A stretch of DNA of 64,000 bases from an uncultured Bacteroidota bacterium (lineage in GTDB: Bacteria; Bacteroidota; Bacteroidia; Flavobacteriales; Flavobacteriaceae), in the NCBI GenBank assembly GCA_902622595.1, contig CACNQM010000005.1:62001-126000 (forward strand). The letters are read 5' to 3'. Both the position numbers and the translations under genes were made by a program. This document shows, one piece after another, positions 36,468 through 45,267 of the stretch. Below the pieces are notes generated by a model, which was given only the letters and a program-made list of their open reading frames with translations, did not search any database and was not told where the DNA came from. How positions within the stretch are numbered: the first letter of the stretch is position 1; each line of letters opens with the position of its first letter.

Positions 36468-37748
36468 TTGGAGACCAAAAATTTATATTCATTATTTACT
36501 TCATCAAACGGAGTCTCAATTGATACAAGAAATCTTATTAGAGGTCAAATTTTTTTTTCACTTAAAGGTGAGAGTTTTAATGGAAATAATTTTGCTCTAG
36601 AGGCATTAGACAAAGGAGCAAGTTATAGTGTAATTGATGATAAAAGTATTTTAAATAAAAATCAAAATCTTATATATGTTGATGATTCACTTAAATCTCT
36701 TCAGGAACTAAGTTCTTATCATCGGTCTCAATTTGACACAAAAATAATTGGAGTAACAGGAAGTAATGGTAAAACGACCACTAAGAATCTAATTCATTCA
36801 ATACTGTCTCAAAAATACAATGTAATAAAAACAAAAGGTAATTTAAATAATCATATAGGGGTTCCTCTTTCTCTTTTTGATATAAATGAAGAAATTGATA
36901 TTGCAATTATAGAGATGGGAGCAAATCATATTGGAGAGATTAAAAGTCTGTGTGAAATTGCACAGCCAGATCTTGGACTAATAACAAACTATGGCATGGC
37001 ACATCTAGAGGGTTTTGGGGGATTCAAAGGAGTGATAAAGGGTAAAACTGAAATGTTTGATTACTTAACTCAAAATTATGGCCATATAATACTTAATAAT
37101 GATGATGATCTACAAATAGAAAATTGCAAAGGTGATTTAGCAGTGACCTTTGGTGAAAAATTAGATTCAGAATTTGTATATAATTATTTAAAATTGGATG
37201 ATAAATTAATTATTAAAAGTGATGATTATGAATTTCGATCTGGTATTTATGGTGATTTTAATTTTTCTAATCTAGCAACAAGCATAACAATTGGAAAGTT
37301 TTTTGATTTGACCAATGATGAGATTCAAATTGGTCTTGATCTATTTGAAAACGATTCTAATAGATCTGAGATAATCAAATTTGGTTCTAATAGAATATTC
37401 TTAGATGCTTATAATGCTAACCCAACCAGTATAAAAGCTGCAATTTTAAATTTTGACAAAGAAATAACTGCTAATAAGATATTAGTACTTGGTGATATGT
37501 TTGAGCTAGGTAAGTATTCTGATAAAGAACATCAGAATATTGTTGATTTAATTGATTATAATAATTATATAAAAGTCTATCTAGTAGGTAATAACTTTTA
37601 CAAGTGCAAAACAGAAGAAATTAAAATTGAAAAATTCCAGTCTTTAGATGAAATGACTAAGTCTGTCAACTTAAATGATTTTGATTCAATGAACATACTG
37701 ATAAAGGGGTCAAGAGGAATTGGGTTAGAGAAACTAATCAGTCACTAG
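36468..37748 (+). CDS. murF: UDP-MurNAc-tripeptide-D-Ala-D-Ala ligase MurF
   Basis: Adds D-Ala-D-Ala to complete the UDP-MurNAc-pentapeptide. The ATP loop GSNGKTTTKN is at about 97-106, EMGANHIGEI near 147-156 and DAYNANPTS near 307-315. The start is TTG at 36468 (METKNLYSLF), consistent with family N-termini. It is outside the dcw cluster, and its 3' end overlaps acs by 11 bases. Confidence 0.96.
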   Translation: METKNLYSLFTSSNGVSIDTRNLIRGQIFFSLKGESFNGNNFALEALDKGASYSVIDDKSILNKNQNLIYVDDSLKSLQELSSYHRSQFDTKIIGVTGSNGKTTTKNLIHSILSQKYNVIKTKGNLNNHIGVPLSLFDINEEIDIAIIEMGANHIGEIKSLCEIAQPDLGLITNYGMAHLEGFGGFKGVIKGKTEMFDYLTQNYGHIILNNDDDLQIENCKGDLAVTFGEKLDSEFVYNYLKLDDKLIIKSDDYEFRSGIYGDFNFSNLATSITIGKFFDLTNDEIQIGLDLFENDSNRSEIIKFGSNRIFLDAYNANPTSIKAAILNFDKEITANKILVLGDMFELGKYSDKEHQNIVDLIDYNNYIKVYLVGNNFYKCKTEEIKIEKFQSLDEMTKSVNLNDFDSMNILIKGSRGIGLEKLISH

Positions 37749-39630
37749 ACCCTTTAATAATTTCATCAACAACATCAGGATTCAATAGAGTTGATGTATC
37801 ACCTAAATTATCAAAATCATTACTTGCAACCTTCCTCAGTATCCTTCTCATAATTTTACCAGATCTTGTCTTAGGTAACCCACTCACAATTTGAATTTTG
37901 TCGGGTTTTGCAATGGGTCCAATAACTCTTCTAACAACATCTGTAATTTCAGTTTTGATTTTTTCATCTGATGATTTAGAATTTACAATAACATAAGCAT
38001 ATATTCCTTCACCTTTAATTTCGTGAGGATAACCAACAACTGCTGATTCAACAACTTCTTCGTGTTCATTTATAGCATTTTCAACTTCAGCTGTTCCCAT
38101 TCTGTGTCCGGAAACATTTATTACATCATCAACTCGTCCTAATATTCTAAGGAATCCATCATGATCTCTTTTTACACCGTCCCCAGTAAAATACATCCCT
38201 TTATAATTAGAAAAATAAGTATTTATACATCTTTCATGGTCTCCATAAGTAGTTCTAAGTATTGATGGCCAAGGGAACTTAATACATAAATTACCTTGAA
38301 CATTGTTTCCAGCTAATTCATTTCCTTCAGAATCAACAATTACAGGTTGAATCCCAGGTAAAGGGAGGGATGCATGAGCTGGTTTATTTGGTGTTATTCC
38401 AGCTAGAGCAGAAATCATTATACCTCCTGTTTCAGTTTGCCACCACGTATCGACTAAAGGACAATTTCCTTTTCCTATATTGTCGTGATACCAATGCCAA
38501 GCTTCCTCATTTATAGGCTCTCCAACAGATCCTATGACCTTCAATGATTCTAAAGAGTTATTTTTTAAAGGTTCTAATCCATGAGCTTGAAGAGCTCTAA
38601 TTGCAGTAGGAGCAGTATAAAACTGATTTACTTTATATTTATCAATAACATCCCAGAATCTACTAACATTTGGAAATGTTGGAACGCCTTCAAACATAAC
38701 TGAAGTAGCACCACAAAGTAAAGGTCCATATACAATATATGAGTGACCAGTTATCCAACCAACATCAGCAGTACACCAATAAATGTCGTTTTCATCATAT
38801 TGAAATACGTTAAGAAAAGTATATGAAGAATATACCATGAAACCTGCAGAAGAATGAACAACTCCTTTAGGTTTTCCAGTTGAGCCTGAAGTGTATAATA
38901 TAAACAGCATATCCTCTGAATCTAAAATCTCAGGATCACATTGTGATGAGACGTCACTTATACAATCATGCCACCAAAAGTCTCTCCCTGATGTCATATT
39001 GATTTTTTGTTTTGTTCTCTCTAATACAACAACGCTCTCAATTGTTTTACACTTTTCAAGTGCTTCGTCAACAACAGGTTTAACAGGAATTGTTTTATTA
39101 CCCCTAAAATTGCCATCGGAAGTTAAAACCATTTTTGCCTGACAGTCATTTATTCTATCAGCGAGTGAAGTAGATGAAAAACCTGCAAAAACGACTGAGT
39201 GAACAGCACCAACTCTAGCACACGCTAACATTGCAATTGCTGCTTCAGGTACCATTGGCATGTATATAATTACTCTATCACCCTTTTTAATCCCCTTCTC
39301 TCTAAGTGCGTTTGAAAACCTACAAGTTTTCTCATAAAGCTCTTTGTATGTTAAACGGATTGAGGGTTCAGTTGGATCATTTGGCTCCCATATTATAGCT
39401 ATCTTATCACCTCGATCTTTTAAGTTCTTTTCAAGGATGTTTTCAGTTATATTAAGTTTAGCATTTTCAAACCACTTAATATCTAAACTATCAAAATCCC
39501 AATCCAGTACCTTATCCCACTTTTTTTTCCAGATAAAAGTATCAGCTATTTCTGCCCAAAATTTCTCGGGATCTTTTACACTCTGTTCATATTTTTTAAA
39601 ATAATCAAAAAGACTCGTAATTCTCTGCAT
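37738..39630 (-). CDS. acs: acetyl-CoA synthetase
   Basis: AMP-forming ligase that activates acetate to acetyl-CoA. It has the adenylate-forming P-loop TSGSTGKPKG, DTWWQTETGG, and the C-terminal TRSGKIMRR whose Lys is the acylation-regulated residue in other Acs proteins. At 630 residues it is full length. It lies two bases after the acetate symporter gene, so uptake and activation are coupled. Confidence 0.97.
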   Translation of the reverse strand: MQRITSLFDYFKKYEQSVKDPEKFWAEIADTFIWKKKWDKVLDWDFDSLDIKWFENAKLNITENILEKNLKDRGDKIAIIWEPNDPTEPSIRLTYKELYEKTCRFSNALREKGIKKGDRVIIYMPMVPEAAIAMLACARVGAVHSVVFAGFSSTSLADRINDCQAKMVLTSDGNFRGNKTIPVKPVVDEALEKCKTIESVVVLERTKQKINMTSGRDFWWHDCISDVSSQCDPEILDSEDMLFILYTSGSTGKPKGVVHSSAGFMVYSSYTFLNVFQYDENDIYWCTADVGWITGHSYIVYGPLLCGATSVMFEGVPTFPNVSRFWDVIDKYKVNQFYTAPTAIRALQAHGLEPLKNNSLESLKVIGSVGEPINEEAWHWYHDNIGKGNCPLVDTWWQTETGGIMISALAGITPNKPAHASLPLPGIQPVIVDSEGNELAGNNVQGNLCIKFPWPSILRTTYGDHERCINTYFSNYKGMYFTGDGVKRDHDGFLRILGRVDDVINVSGHRMGTAEVENAINEHEEVVESAVVGYPHEIKGEGIYAYVIVNSKSSDEKIKTEITDVVRRVIGPIAKPDKIQIVSGLPKTRSGKIMRRILRKVASNDFDNLGDTSTLLNPDVVDEIIKGSSD

Positions 39631-39632
39631 AT

Positions 39633-41300
39633 CTATTTAGGGTATCTTATACTTTCAACTAAATCTTTAATTTTATTTGGGGTTGGTTTCGTTACTCTAG
39701 AGACAATTAAAGATACAATAAAGTTAATAACCATTCCTATTGTACCAATGCCTTCAGGAGTAATTCCAAATAAATAGTTTTCAGGTAAACCTGGGCCTCC
39801 AAGCTGTGGTTTAAAATAAAATATATAAATAGTTGTAAAAACTATTCCTACTATCATTCCTGCTAAAGCTCCTTCTTTGTTCATTTTTTTATCAAAAATT
39901 CCTAAAATAATAGCCGGAAAAAAAGAAGAGGCAGCCAGACCAAATGCTAGTGCAACAACTTCTGCAACAAAACCTGGTGGGTTTAACCCAGCAAGACCAG
40001 CAGCAACAACAGCTACAGCTATGGAAATTCTTGCAGCCCATAATTCCCCTTTTTCAGAGATTTTTGGATTAATATTCTTTTTCAAAAGATCGTGTGAGAT
40101 TGATGTTGAAATTACCAAGAGTAAACCAGCAGCTGTTGAAAGGGCTGCAGCGAGTCCTCCCGCAACTATTAATCCAATCACCCAAGCTGGTAAATTAGCA
40201 ATTTCTGGATTCGCTAAAACCATAATATCTCTATCTATAGTTAATTCATTCATTTGAGTATCTGCAGCATATTGAATCACTCCATCGGCATTTTTATCAT
40301 CAAATTCAAGGAGTCCAGTGTTTTCCCAATTCTTAAACCATTGAGGCATTTCAGCATATTTAGCATTTGATACCGTATTAATTAAATTTACTTTAGCAAA
40401 AGCCGCAACTGCAGGAGCAGTTGTATAAAGTAATGATATAAATAATAAAGCCCATCCTGCCGAGATTCTTGCATCTCTAACTTTTGGAACAGTAAAAAAC
40501 CTTACAATTACATGAGGAAGACCTGCTGTTCCAAACATAAGAGCTGCTGTTATAAAAAATACATTTATTAGAGTTGTTCGGTTAATATCAGTATATTTTT
40601 CAAATCCAAGATCAACTGATAGTTGATTTAAATTTTCTAATAGATATACCCCATCTAATGTTTTACTTCCGAATCCAATTTGGGGTATTGGATTTCCAGT
40701 AGCCTGAAGAGATATAAAAATAGCAGGTACTGTGAAAGCAAAAATTAAGACACAATACTGTGCAACTTGAGTGTAAGTTATTCCCTTCATTCCTCCTAGT
40801 ACAGCATAGAAAAAAACAATACCAATACCAATAATAACTCCTAAATCATATGGTATCTCTAAAAACCTTGAGAAGGCGACACCTACGCCCTTCATTTGTC
40901 CAACAACATATGTAAATGAGACAAAGATTGCACAAATCAGTGCAACTGTTCTTGCTGTTTGAGAATAGTACCTTTCACCTATAAAATCAGGGACAGTAAA
41001 CTTACCAAATTTTCTTAGGTAAGGAGCCAAACATAGCGCTAATAAAACATATCCACCGGTCCATCCCATCAAATATTGTGAACCTCCATAACCAAGGAAT
41101 GAAATTATTCCTGCCATAGATATAAATGAAGCAGCAGACATCCAATCAGCTGCAGTTGCCATTCCATTTATGACAGGATGGATTCCTCCGCTAGCAACAT
41201 AAAATTCTTTTGTACTCTGAGCTCTAGACCATATTGCTATTCCTATATAAAGTGAAAAGGTTACACCAACTAACAAATATGTCCAAAATTGAGCATCCAT
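39633..41300 (-). CDS. actP: sodium/acetate-type symporter ActP (SSS family)
   Basis: Polytopic sodium:solute symporter with about 13 hydrophobic helices; ActP homologues import acetate and similar short acids. Family features are the N-terminal SRAQSTKEFYVASGG (about 24-38), the GGMKGITYTQ loop (about 164-173) and an inserted polar loop around 310-360. I start at ATG 41300 (MDAQFWTYLLVG), one base after the preceding stop; a TTG at 41312 would overlap. The acs-actP-DUF4212 order supports acetate. Confidence 0.92.
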   Translation of the reverse strand: MDAQFWTYLLVGVTFSLYIGIAIWSRAQSTKEFYVASGGIHPVINGMATAADWMSAASFISMAGIISFLGYGGSQYLMGWTGGYVLLALCLAPYLRKFGKFTVPDFIGERYYSQTARTVALICAIFVSFTYVVGQMKGVGVAFSRFLEIPYDLGVIIGIGIVFFYAVLGGMKGITYTQVAQYCVLIFAFTVPAIFISLQATGNPIPQIGFGSKTLDGVYLLENLNQLSVDLGFEKYTDINRTTLINVFFITAALMFGTAGLPHVIVRFFTVPKVRDARISAGWALLFISLLYTTAPAVAAFAKVNLINTVSNAKYAEMPQWFKNWENTGLLEFDDKNADGVIQYAADTQMNELTIDRDIMVLANPEIANLPAWVIGLIVAGGLAAALSTAAGLLLVISTSISHDLLKKNINPKISEKGELWAARISIAVAVVAAGLAGLNPPGFVAEVVALAFGLAASSFFPAIILGIFDKKMNKEGALAGMIVGIVFTTIYIFYFKPQLGGPGLPENYLFGITPEGIGTIGMVINFIVSLIVSRVTKPTPNKIKDLVESIRYPK

Positions 41301-41301
41301 A

Positions 41302-41544
41302 TTATTCGTCAAGGTTATGTTCTTTGTCTAGTTTGTTCATCAAAAAGACGTATATGAAAATTAATATTACAAATATGTAGATTGAGCCTTGTTGTGCAAA
41401 CCAAAATCCAAGAGGAAACCCTCCTAAAAAAATTGAATTAAGATCTTCTGCAAATAAAATTCCAAATCCAAAAGATGAAATAAACCAAATGGTTAGAAGA
41501 ATTCTCAAATACAAAATATTTTTTTTCCAATATTTCTCTTTCAT
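41302..41544 (-). CDS. DUF4212 small membrane subunit of symporter
   Basis: 80-residue protein with two membrane helices (about 10-31 and 45-68). It fits the DUF4212 family, found immediately before SSS-type acetate symporters and thought to be an accessory subunit. It starts with ATG at 41544 and ends one base before actP. No perfect promoter box is seen in the 60-base gap upstream; TAAATTTA near 41563-41570 misses by one base. Confidence 0.85.
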   Translation of the reverse strand: MKEKYWKKNILYLRILLTIWFISSFGFGILFAEDLNSIFLGGFPLGFWFAQQGSIYIFVILIFIYVFLMNKLDKEHNLDE

Positions 41545-41604
41545 TTTATTTTCAATTGCTGATAAATTTAATACAATAACATAAAAATTAATATTACTTT
41601 ATTG

Positions 41605-42096
41605 TTACTGTTCATTAATATAATTTTTTGGAAACTTACCATGCTTTCTCATATCTTCTTTAGTCAATATTTTAAATGAGTCTGATTTTGAGCAATTCTT
41701 AAAAATTTCAAAAGATGCTTCTGGCATAGATGTAAGTTTTCTTGTATCTGTATTAATTAGGCCAAAAGCCAAATCAAGATGAGCAAGGTGATTACCATTA
41801 TTATCATAGAAATTTTGAAATAAAGAAAAGAATCTTCCATCTTCGCTGTATCCATTTATTTCTACATCAATTCTAAATTCTACTTCCATTAAAATTTCTT
41901 TGTAATAATGTATATGTTCATAAAACAGTACTGGTCCAATTCTTAATTTTTCAAATACATCTTTATTTAATTTAATCAGAGAGAAAAAAGATACTCTAGT
42001 ATCAGCTGCATATTTTATGTATGCATGATTAGCAACATGCCAATTTGGATCTAAGTCTGTCCATGATGCATAAAAAGTTTTTTCAAATTTTTTCAA
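41605..42096 (-). CDS. hotdog-fold acyl-CoA/acyl-ACP thioesterase
   Basis: 163-residue YbgC/FatB-like thioesterase. The conserved WTDLDPNWHVANHAYIKYAADTR segment is near 12-34, with the catalytic Asp/Asn-His pattern of hotdog thioesterases. No signal peptide is seen. The start is TTG at 42096 (MKKFEKTF). Substrate chain length cannot be inferred. It has no tight neighbour, with 40 bases upstream. Confidence 0.85.
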   Translation of the reverse strand: MKKFEKTFYASWTDLDPNWHVANHAYIKYAADTRVSFFSLIKLNKDVFEKLRIGPVLFYEHIHYYKEILMEVEFRIDVEINGYSEDGRFFSLFQNFYDNNGNHLAHLDLAFGLINTDTRKLTSMPEASFEIFKNCSKSDSFKILTKEDMRKHGKFPKNYINEQ

Positions 42097-42136
42097 TGTA
42101 AATATCTAATTGGTAAATTCAATTTAGGAAATTATT

Positions 42137-42634
42137 TTAAAAGAAACTCTCGCGATATCCCCAAAAAATATCAAAATAAAAAAATAAGAAACTTAAACTA
42201 ATTAAAAATTTAATCACACTTCCTGCAATTACACCAACAAATGATCCAAAAGCAGGTTTTATTGAGTCCTGAAAGGATTTTTTTTCAGACATTTCACCTA
42301 ATAATGCTCCCAAAAAAGGTCCAATAATAATGCCTATAGGTCCTAAGATTATTAGAGCTACAATTAGACCAACAGTGGTTCCAATCTGACCAGATCTAGT
42401 ACCACCCAACTTTTTCACACCTAATATTGGGATAATATAGTCTAAGACTCCAACAGATATTGCTACGGTTAGAGTTATTAAAACGAAGTTTAAATTAAAT
42501 TCAACTACTGACGTTAAATTTAAAAGTAAAATACCCAGCCAAGCAGTTACTGGGCCAGGTATTATTGGTATAAAGCTTCCAACTATTCCAATTAAACATA
42601 ATAAAAGACCTAAGACTAGAAGTATTAAATCCAA
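42137..42634 (-). CDS. DUF456 membrane protein
   Basis: 165-residue hydrophobic protein with about five membrane helices and glycine-rich turns such as IIPGPVTAWLG (about 24-34) and GPFLGALLGE (about 104-113). It matches what I know of DUF456, whose function is unknown. The start is TTG at 42634, six bases after the SnoaL-like gene. Confidence 0.83.
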   Translation of the reverse strand: MDLILLVLGLLLCLIGIVGSFIPIIPGPVTAWLGILLLNLTSVVEFNLNFVLITLTVAISVGVLDYIIPILGVKKLGGTRSGQIGTTVGLIVALIILGPIGIIIGPFLGALLGEMSEKKSFQDSIKPAFGSFVGVIAGSVIKFLISLSFLFFYFDIFWGYRESFF

Positions 42635-42640
42635 TATGTT

Positions 42641-43132
42641 TTATTCAGCAGGTTGAGTCTGTCTATCGTAAACAATTATGGTACTAACAAGTCCGTCAGT
42701 AAATTGAATATCTAGCATGGTTCCCATAGAGGTTTCAACTCCATCTACAGTTGTTTTTGTTTGATGTCCAGCAATCATCCATGTTTCTCCATTATTAACT
42801 CCAACATAAGGCATTCCCCAAAAAGGGTTAAAAGACGGATCTGTTTGTTCAAACCAAGATTGAAGACCTTCCAAATGGGTTGATTTACCCTCTACAGTTC
42901 TACCGTCAGAATGATAAATAATAAGTTCTTCAGATAACATAGATGCTACTGCCTCTATATCCTTTTGATTATGAGCATCTATAAATTTGTTGTATAAATC
43001 AGTTGTCTCTGATGGTCCTGCAACAAATGTCTCATTCTCATCACCAAGCCAAAAACCAAAACCTTTAGTTTCTTCCATTGGTGTATCACATGAAGCAAAT
43101 GAAATTGCCAATAGTAAAATATATTTTCTCAT
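42641..43132 (-). CDS. SnoaL/NTF2-like lipoprotein
   Basis: 163-residue protein with an N-terminal signal ending at Cys15 (SFASC), a plausible lipoprotein site that would anchor it in the envelope. The rest fits an NTF2-like alpha+beta cone: FIDAHNQKDIEAVASMLSEE near 51-70 is the characteristic first helix. Such domains can bind small molecules or act as enzymes; no catalytic residues can be fixed here. Confidence 0.78.
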   Translation of the reverse strand: MRKYILLLAISFASCDTPMEETKGFGFWLGDENETFVAGPSETTDLYNKFIDAHNQKDIEAVASMLSEELIIYHSDGRTVEGKSTHLEGLQSWFEQTDPSFNPFWGMPYVGVNNGETWMIAGHQTKTTVDGVETSMGTMLDIQFTDGLVSTIIVYDRQTQPAE

Positions 43133-43208
43133 TTTAAATAATTTTTTGTTATGGGATAAATATATGGAAACTAACTAAGAGATACTACCAATATTAACAA
43201 TTTGGTTA

Positions 43209-43216
43209 TATATTTG
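43209..43216 (+). promoter_or_regulatory. promoter -7 box of the redoxin gene
   Basis: TATATTTG matches the consensus and ends 15 bases before the redoxin ATG, inside a 99-base divergent gap. On the other strand only the one-mismatch TATATTTA is present for the lipoprotein gene. Confidence 0.58.
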
Positions 43217-43231
43217 GATAAATAACTAATT

Positions 43232-43786
43232 ATGGCAAGAACTCCTTCAAATATGATTTCTCTTGGATCAATAGCTCCTGATTTCAATCTAATAGATGTG
43301 ACTTCTGATTCTAATTTTTCTTTAAAAGAAAACAAAGGGACTGTTGGAACAGTTATAATGTTTATCTGTAATCATTGTCCATATGTTAAACATGTAAATC
43401 CTACAATAAGTAAATTGGCTAAAGAATACCAAAGTGATGAAATAAAATTTATAGCTATCTCTAGTAATGATGTCATTAATTATCCCGAGGATAGTCCTGA
43501 AAAAATGAAAACAAATGCTATTGAAAATGATTTTAATTTCCCGTATTTGTATGATGAGAGTCAAGAAGTAGCAAAAGCATATGATGCAGCATGTACTCCA
43601 GACTTTTATTTATATGATGACAACCTTAAATTAGTTTACAGAGGACAACTTGATGATTCGAGACCAGGTAACGAAATTGAGTCCAATGGGAATGACATTA
43701 AAAATGCAATTGATTGTCTTATTAATGGTATTGAAAATAATGATCTTCAGAAACCAAGTATTGGTTGTAATATAAAATGGAAATAA
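43232..43786 (+). CDS. thioredoxin-family redoxin
   Basis: 184-residue thioredoxin-fold protein of the AhpC/TSA-redoxin type. GSIAPDFNL (about 12-20) and a CNHC active site at 46-49, in FICNHCPYVKHV, give it two redox cysteines; no signal peptide is present, so it is cytoplasmic. It may act as a thiol peroxidase or disulfide reductase. It overlaps the next gene by 10 bases. Confidence 0.86.
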   Translation: MARTPSNMISLGSIAPDFNLIDVTSDSNFSLKENKGTVGTVIMFICNHCPYVKHVNPTISKLAKEYQSDEIKFIAISSNDVINYPEDSPEKMKTNAIENDFNFPYLYDESQEVAKAYDAACTPDFYLYDDNLKLVYRGQLDDSRPGNEIESNGNDIKNAIDCLINGIENNDLQKPSIGCNIKWK

Positions 43787-44718
43787 ATAAATCAGACTTA
43801 ATAGATTGTCATAATCGTATTAAACCATTTATTCATAATACCCCTGTTTTAACATCAAATTACATTAATGAGTTTACAGAGGCTGAAGTCTATTTTAAAT
43901 GTGAAAATTTTCAAAAAATGGGTGCATTTAAAATGAGAGGGGCAGCAAATGCGATTCTTAAACTTTCTGATGAACAGAAAAGTAACGGTGTTGTTACTCA
44001 TTCTTCAGGGAATCATGCTCAGGCAATTTCACTAGCTGCAAAAAAAATTGGAATAAAGGCATACATAGTTATGCCTTCAAATGCACCAGAAATAAAAAAA
44101 GAGGCAGTTAAAGGTTATGGCGGGGAGTTAATTGAGTGTGAGCCAAGTCTTAAGGCTAGAGAAGCAGCAGCTGAAGATATAGTAGATTCAAAGAGTGCCA
44201 CTTTTATTCATCCTTCCAATAATATGGATGTTATACTAGGTCAAGGAACTGCGGCTAAAGAGCTTATAGAACAGTATGGATCTTTTGATCATATTTTGGT
44301 TCCAATAGGTGGTGGAGGTCTTATAGCTGGAAGTGCCTTAGCAGTAAAATATTTTGGAGATAATTGCACAGTTATTGGTACAGAACCTTTTGAAGTCGAT
44401 GATGCCTACAGATCTTTAATAAGTGGTAAAATTGAGACTAATATTTCTACTAACACAATTGCTGATGGTTTAAGAACTCAGCTTGGAGATAAAAATTTTC
44501 CTATTATTCTTAATGAAGTAAAAAAAATTATAAGGATTACAGAAGATGAGATAATTGATTCAATGAAATTAATTTGGCAACGTCTTAAAATAATATGTGA
44601 ACCTTCTTGTTCCCTTCCATTAGCTGGAATCTTAAAAAATAAAAATGATTTTAAAGGAAAAAAAATTGGAGTTGTTATTACAGGAGGTAATATAGATTTA
44701 AGTAATCTTCCTTTTTAA
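43777..44718 (+). CDS. PLP-dependent serine/threonine dehydratase or racemase
   Basis: Fold-type II PLP enzyme of 313 residues without a regulatory ACT domain. The PLP Lys is K52 in GAFKMRGA, the SSGNHAQA loop near 73-80 binds substrate, and GGGGL near 173-177 binds the PLP phosphate. These features fit threonine dehydratase, serine racemase or hydroxyaspartate ammonia-lyase; sequence alone does not separate them. Its stop shares TTAA with the convergent membrane protein gene. Confidence 0.88.
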   Translation: MEINKSDLIDCHNRIKPFIHNTPVLTSNYINEFTEAEVYFKCENFQKMGAFKMRGAANAILKLSDEQKSNGVVTHSSGNHAQAISLAAKKIGIKAYIVMPSNAPEIKKEAVKGYGGELIECEPSLKAREAAAEDIVDSKSATFIHPSNNMDVILGQGTAAKELIEQYGSFDHILVPIGGGGLIAGSALAVKYFGDNCTVIGTEPFEVDDAYRSLISGKIETNISTNTIADGLRTQLGDKNFPIILNEVKKIIRITEDEIIDSMKLIWQRLKIICEPSCSLPLAGILKNKNDFKGKKIGVVITGGNIDLSNLPF

Positions 44719-45149
44719 GAGAGTTTTCTGTAAGCCCATAATGAGACTAAAAACATAAGGATACTTCCCCAACCAAGGAAGATAAAAGGAGAGCTAGGAA
44801 TAAGAAAATATGCCATTGTCTGTGCAGATATAACCATTAACCCAATACAAATTAGTAAGTTTCTTGCAAAGGCTTTATTTTCAATAAATTTTGTTTTAGC
44901 AAAAGAAACTATAAAAAGACCTATTATACAAACCCAAAGACCAAAGAAACGATAAATTTGCTTAAGGTAACCTGGGAGAGTCTCATTAATTTCTTCATTA
45001 AATAATTGATCAAAAGTCATATTGAGCCTTTCTTCATTTGCAACTTTATCAAGCATCCAAGGCTCGTCAACTAGCATCCATCTTAATCCAAGAACGATAA
45101 AAATAATTCCTAGTGTAACTATTGGTGCTAATAATATTTTTTTTGTCAT
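44715..45149 (-). CDS. small four-helix membrane protein
   Basis: 144-residue protein with four hydrophobic segments (about 5-24, 67-84, 94-113 and 118-138) and a polar loop between the first two. I do not recognise the family with confidence; it is of the size and shape of DUF4345-type proteins. The start is ATG 45149 (MTKKILLAP), two bases after the end of tRNA-Val. The frame stays open through the tRNA, but those codons are tRNA sequence and not protein. Confidence 0.75.
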   Translation of the reverse strand: MTKKILLAPIVTLGIIFIVLGLRWMLVDEPWMLDKVANEERLNMTFDQLFNEEINETLPGYLKQIYRFFGLWVCIIGLFIVSFAKTKFIENKAFARNLLICIGLMVISAQTMAYFLIPSSPFIFLGWGSILMFLVSLWAYRKLS

Positions 45150-45151
45150 AG

Positions 45152-45226
45152 TGGGTGATACTGGATTCGAACCAGTGACCCCTACCCTGTCAAGGTAGTG
45201 CTCTAAACCAACTGAGCTAATCACCC
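45152..45226 (-). tRNA. tRNA-Val (anticodon GAC)
   Basis: A 75-base cloverleaf on the minus strand: acceptor GGGTGAT pairs with ATCACCC, the D arm begins AGCTCAGTTGGTTTAGAGC, the anticodon stem CTACC/GGTAG encloses loop TTGACAG (anticodon GAC), and the T arm contains GGTTCGAATCC. The discriminator base is A and no CCA is encoded, so CCA must be added after transcription. Confidence 0.96.
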
Positions 45227-45231
45227 TAGCA

Positions 45232-45263
45232 TTGCAAATTTAAAAGATTTCTTTATACTTTTG
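45232..45263 (+). promoter_or_regulatory. promoter of flavin reductase gene (-33 TTG, -7 TACTTTTG)
   Basis: TTG (45232-45234), 21 bases, TACTTTTG (45256-45263). The box ends 4 bases before the ATG, so the mRNA is predicted to be leaderless. It overlaps the tRNA-Val promoter on the other strand. Confidence 0.62.
45235..45242 (-). promoter_or_regulatory. promoter -7 box of tRNA-Val
   Basis: The minus strand reads TAAATTTG, a perfect consensus, ending 8 bases before the first base of the tRNA. This leaves almost no 5' leader. Confidence 0.6.
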
Positions 45264-45267
45264 ATTA

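Noticed and set aside
41573-41605. Inverted repeat ACAATAA/TTATTGT after the thioesterase gene as a terminator
   Set aside because: The stem is seven AT-rich pairs with a 19-base loop and no T run; too weak to call.
43133-43231. Imperfect repeats of GGATAAATA in the gap between the lipoprotein and redoxin genes as an operator
   Set aside because: The match is short, AT-rich and only approximate, so it may be chance.
45150-45224. An open frame extending the membrane-protein gene through the tRNA, giving 25 more residues
   Set aside because: These codons are the tRNA-Val sequence read in frame; the cloverleaf is complete, and the first membrane helix starts properly from ATG 45149.
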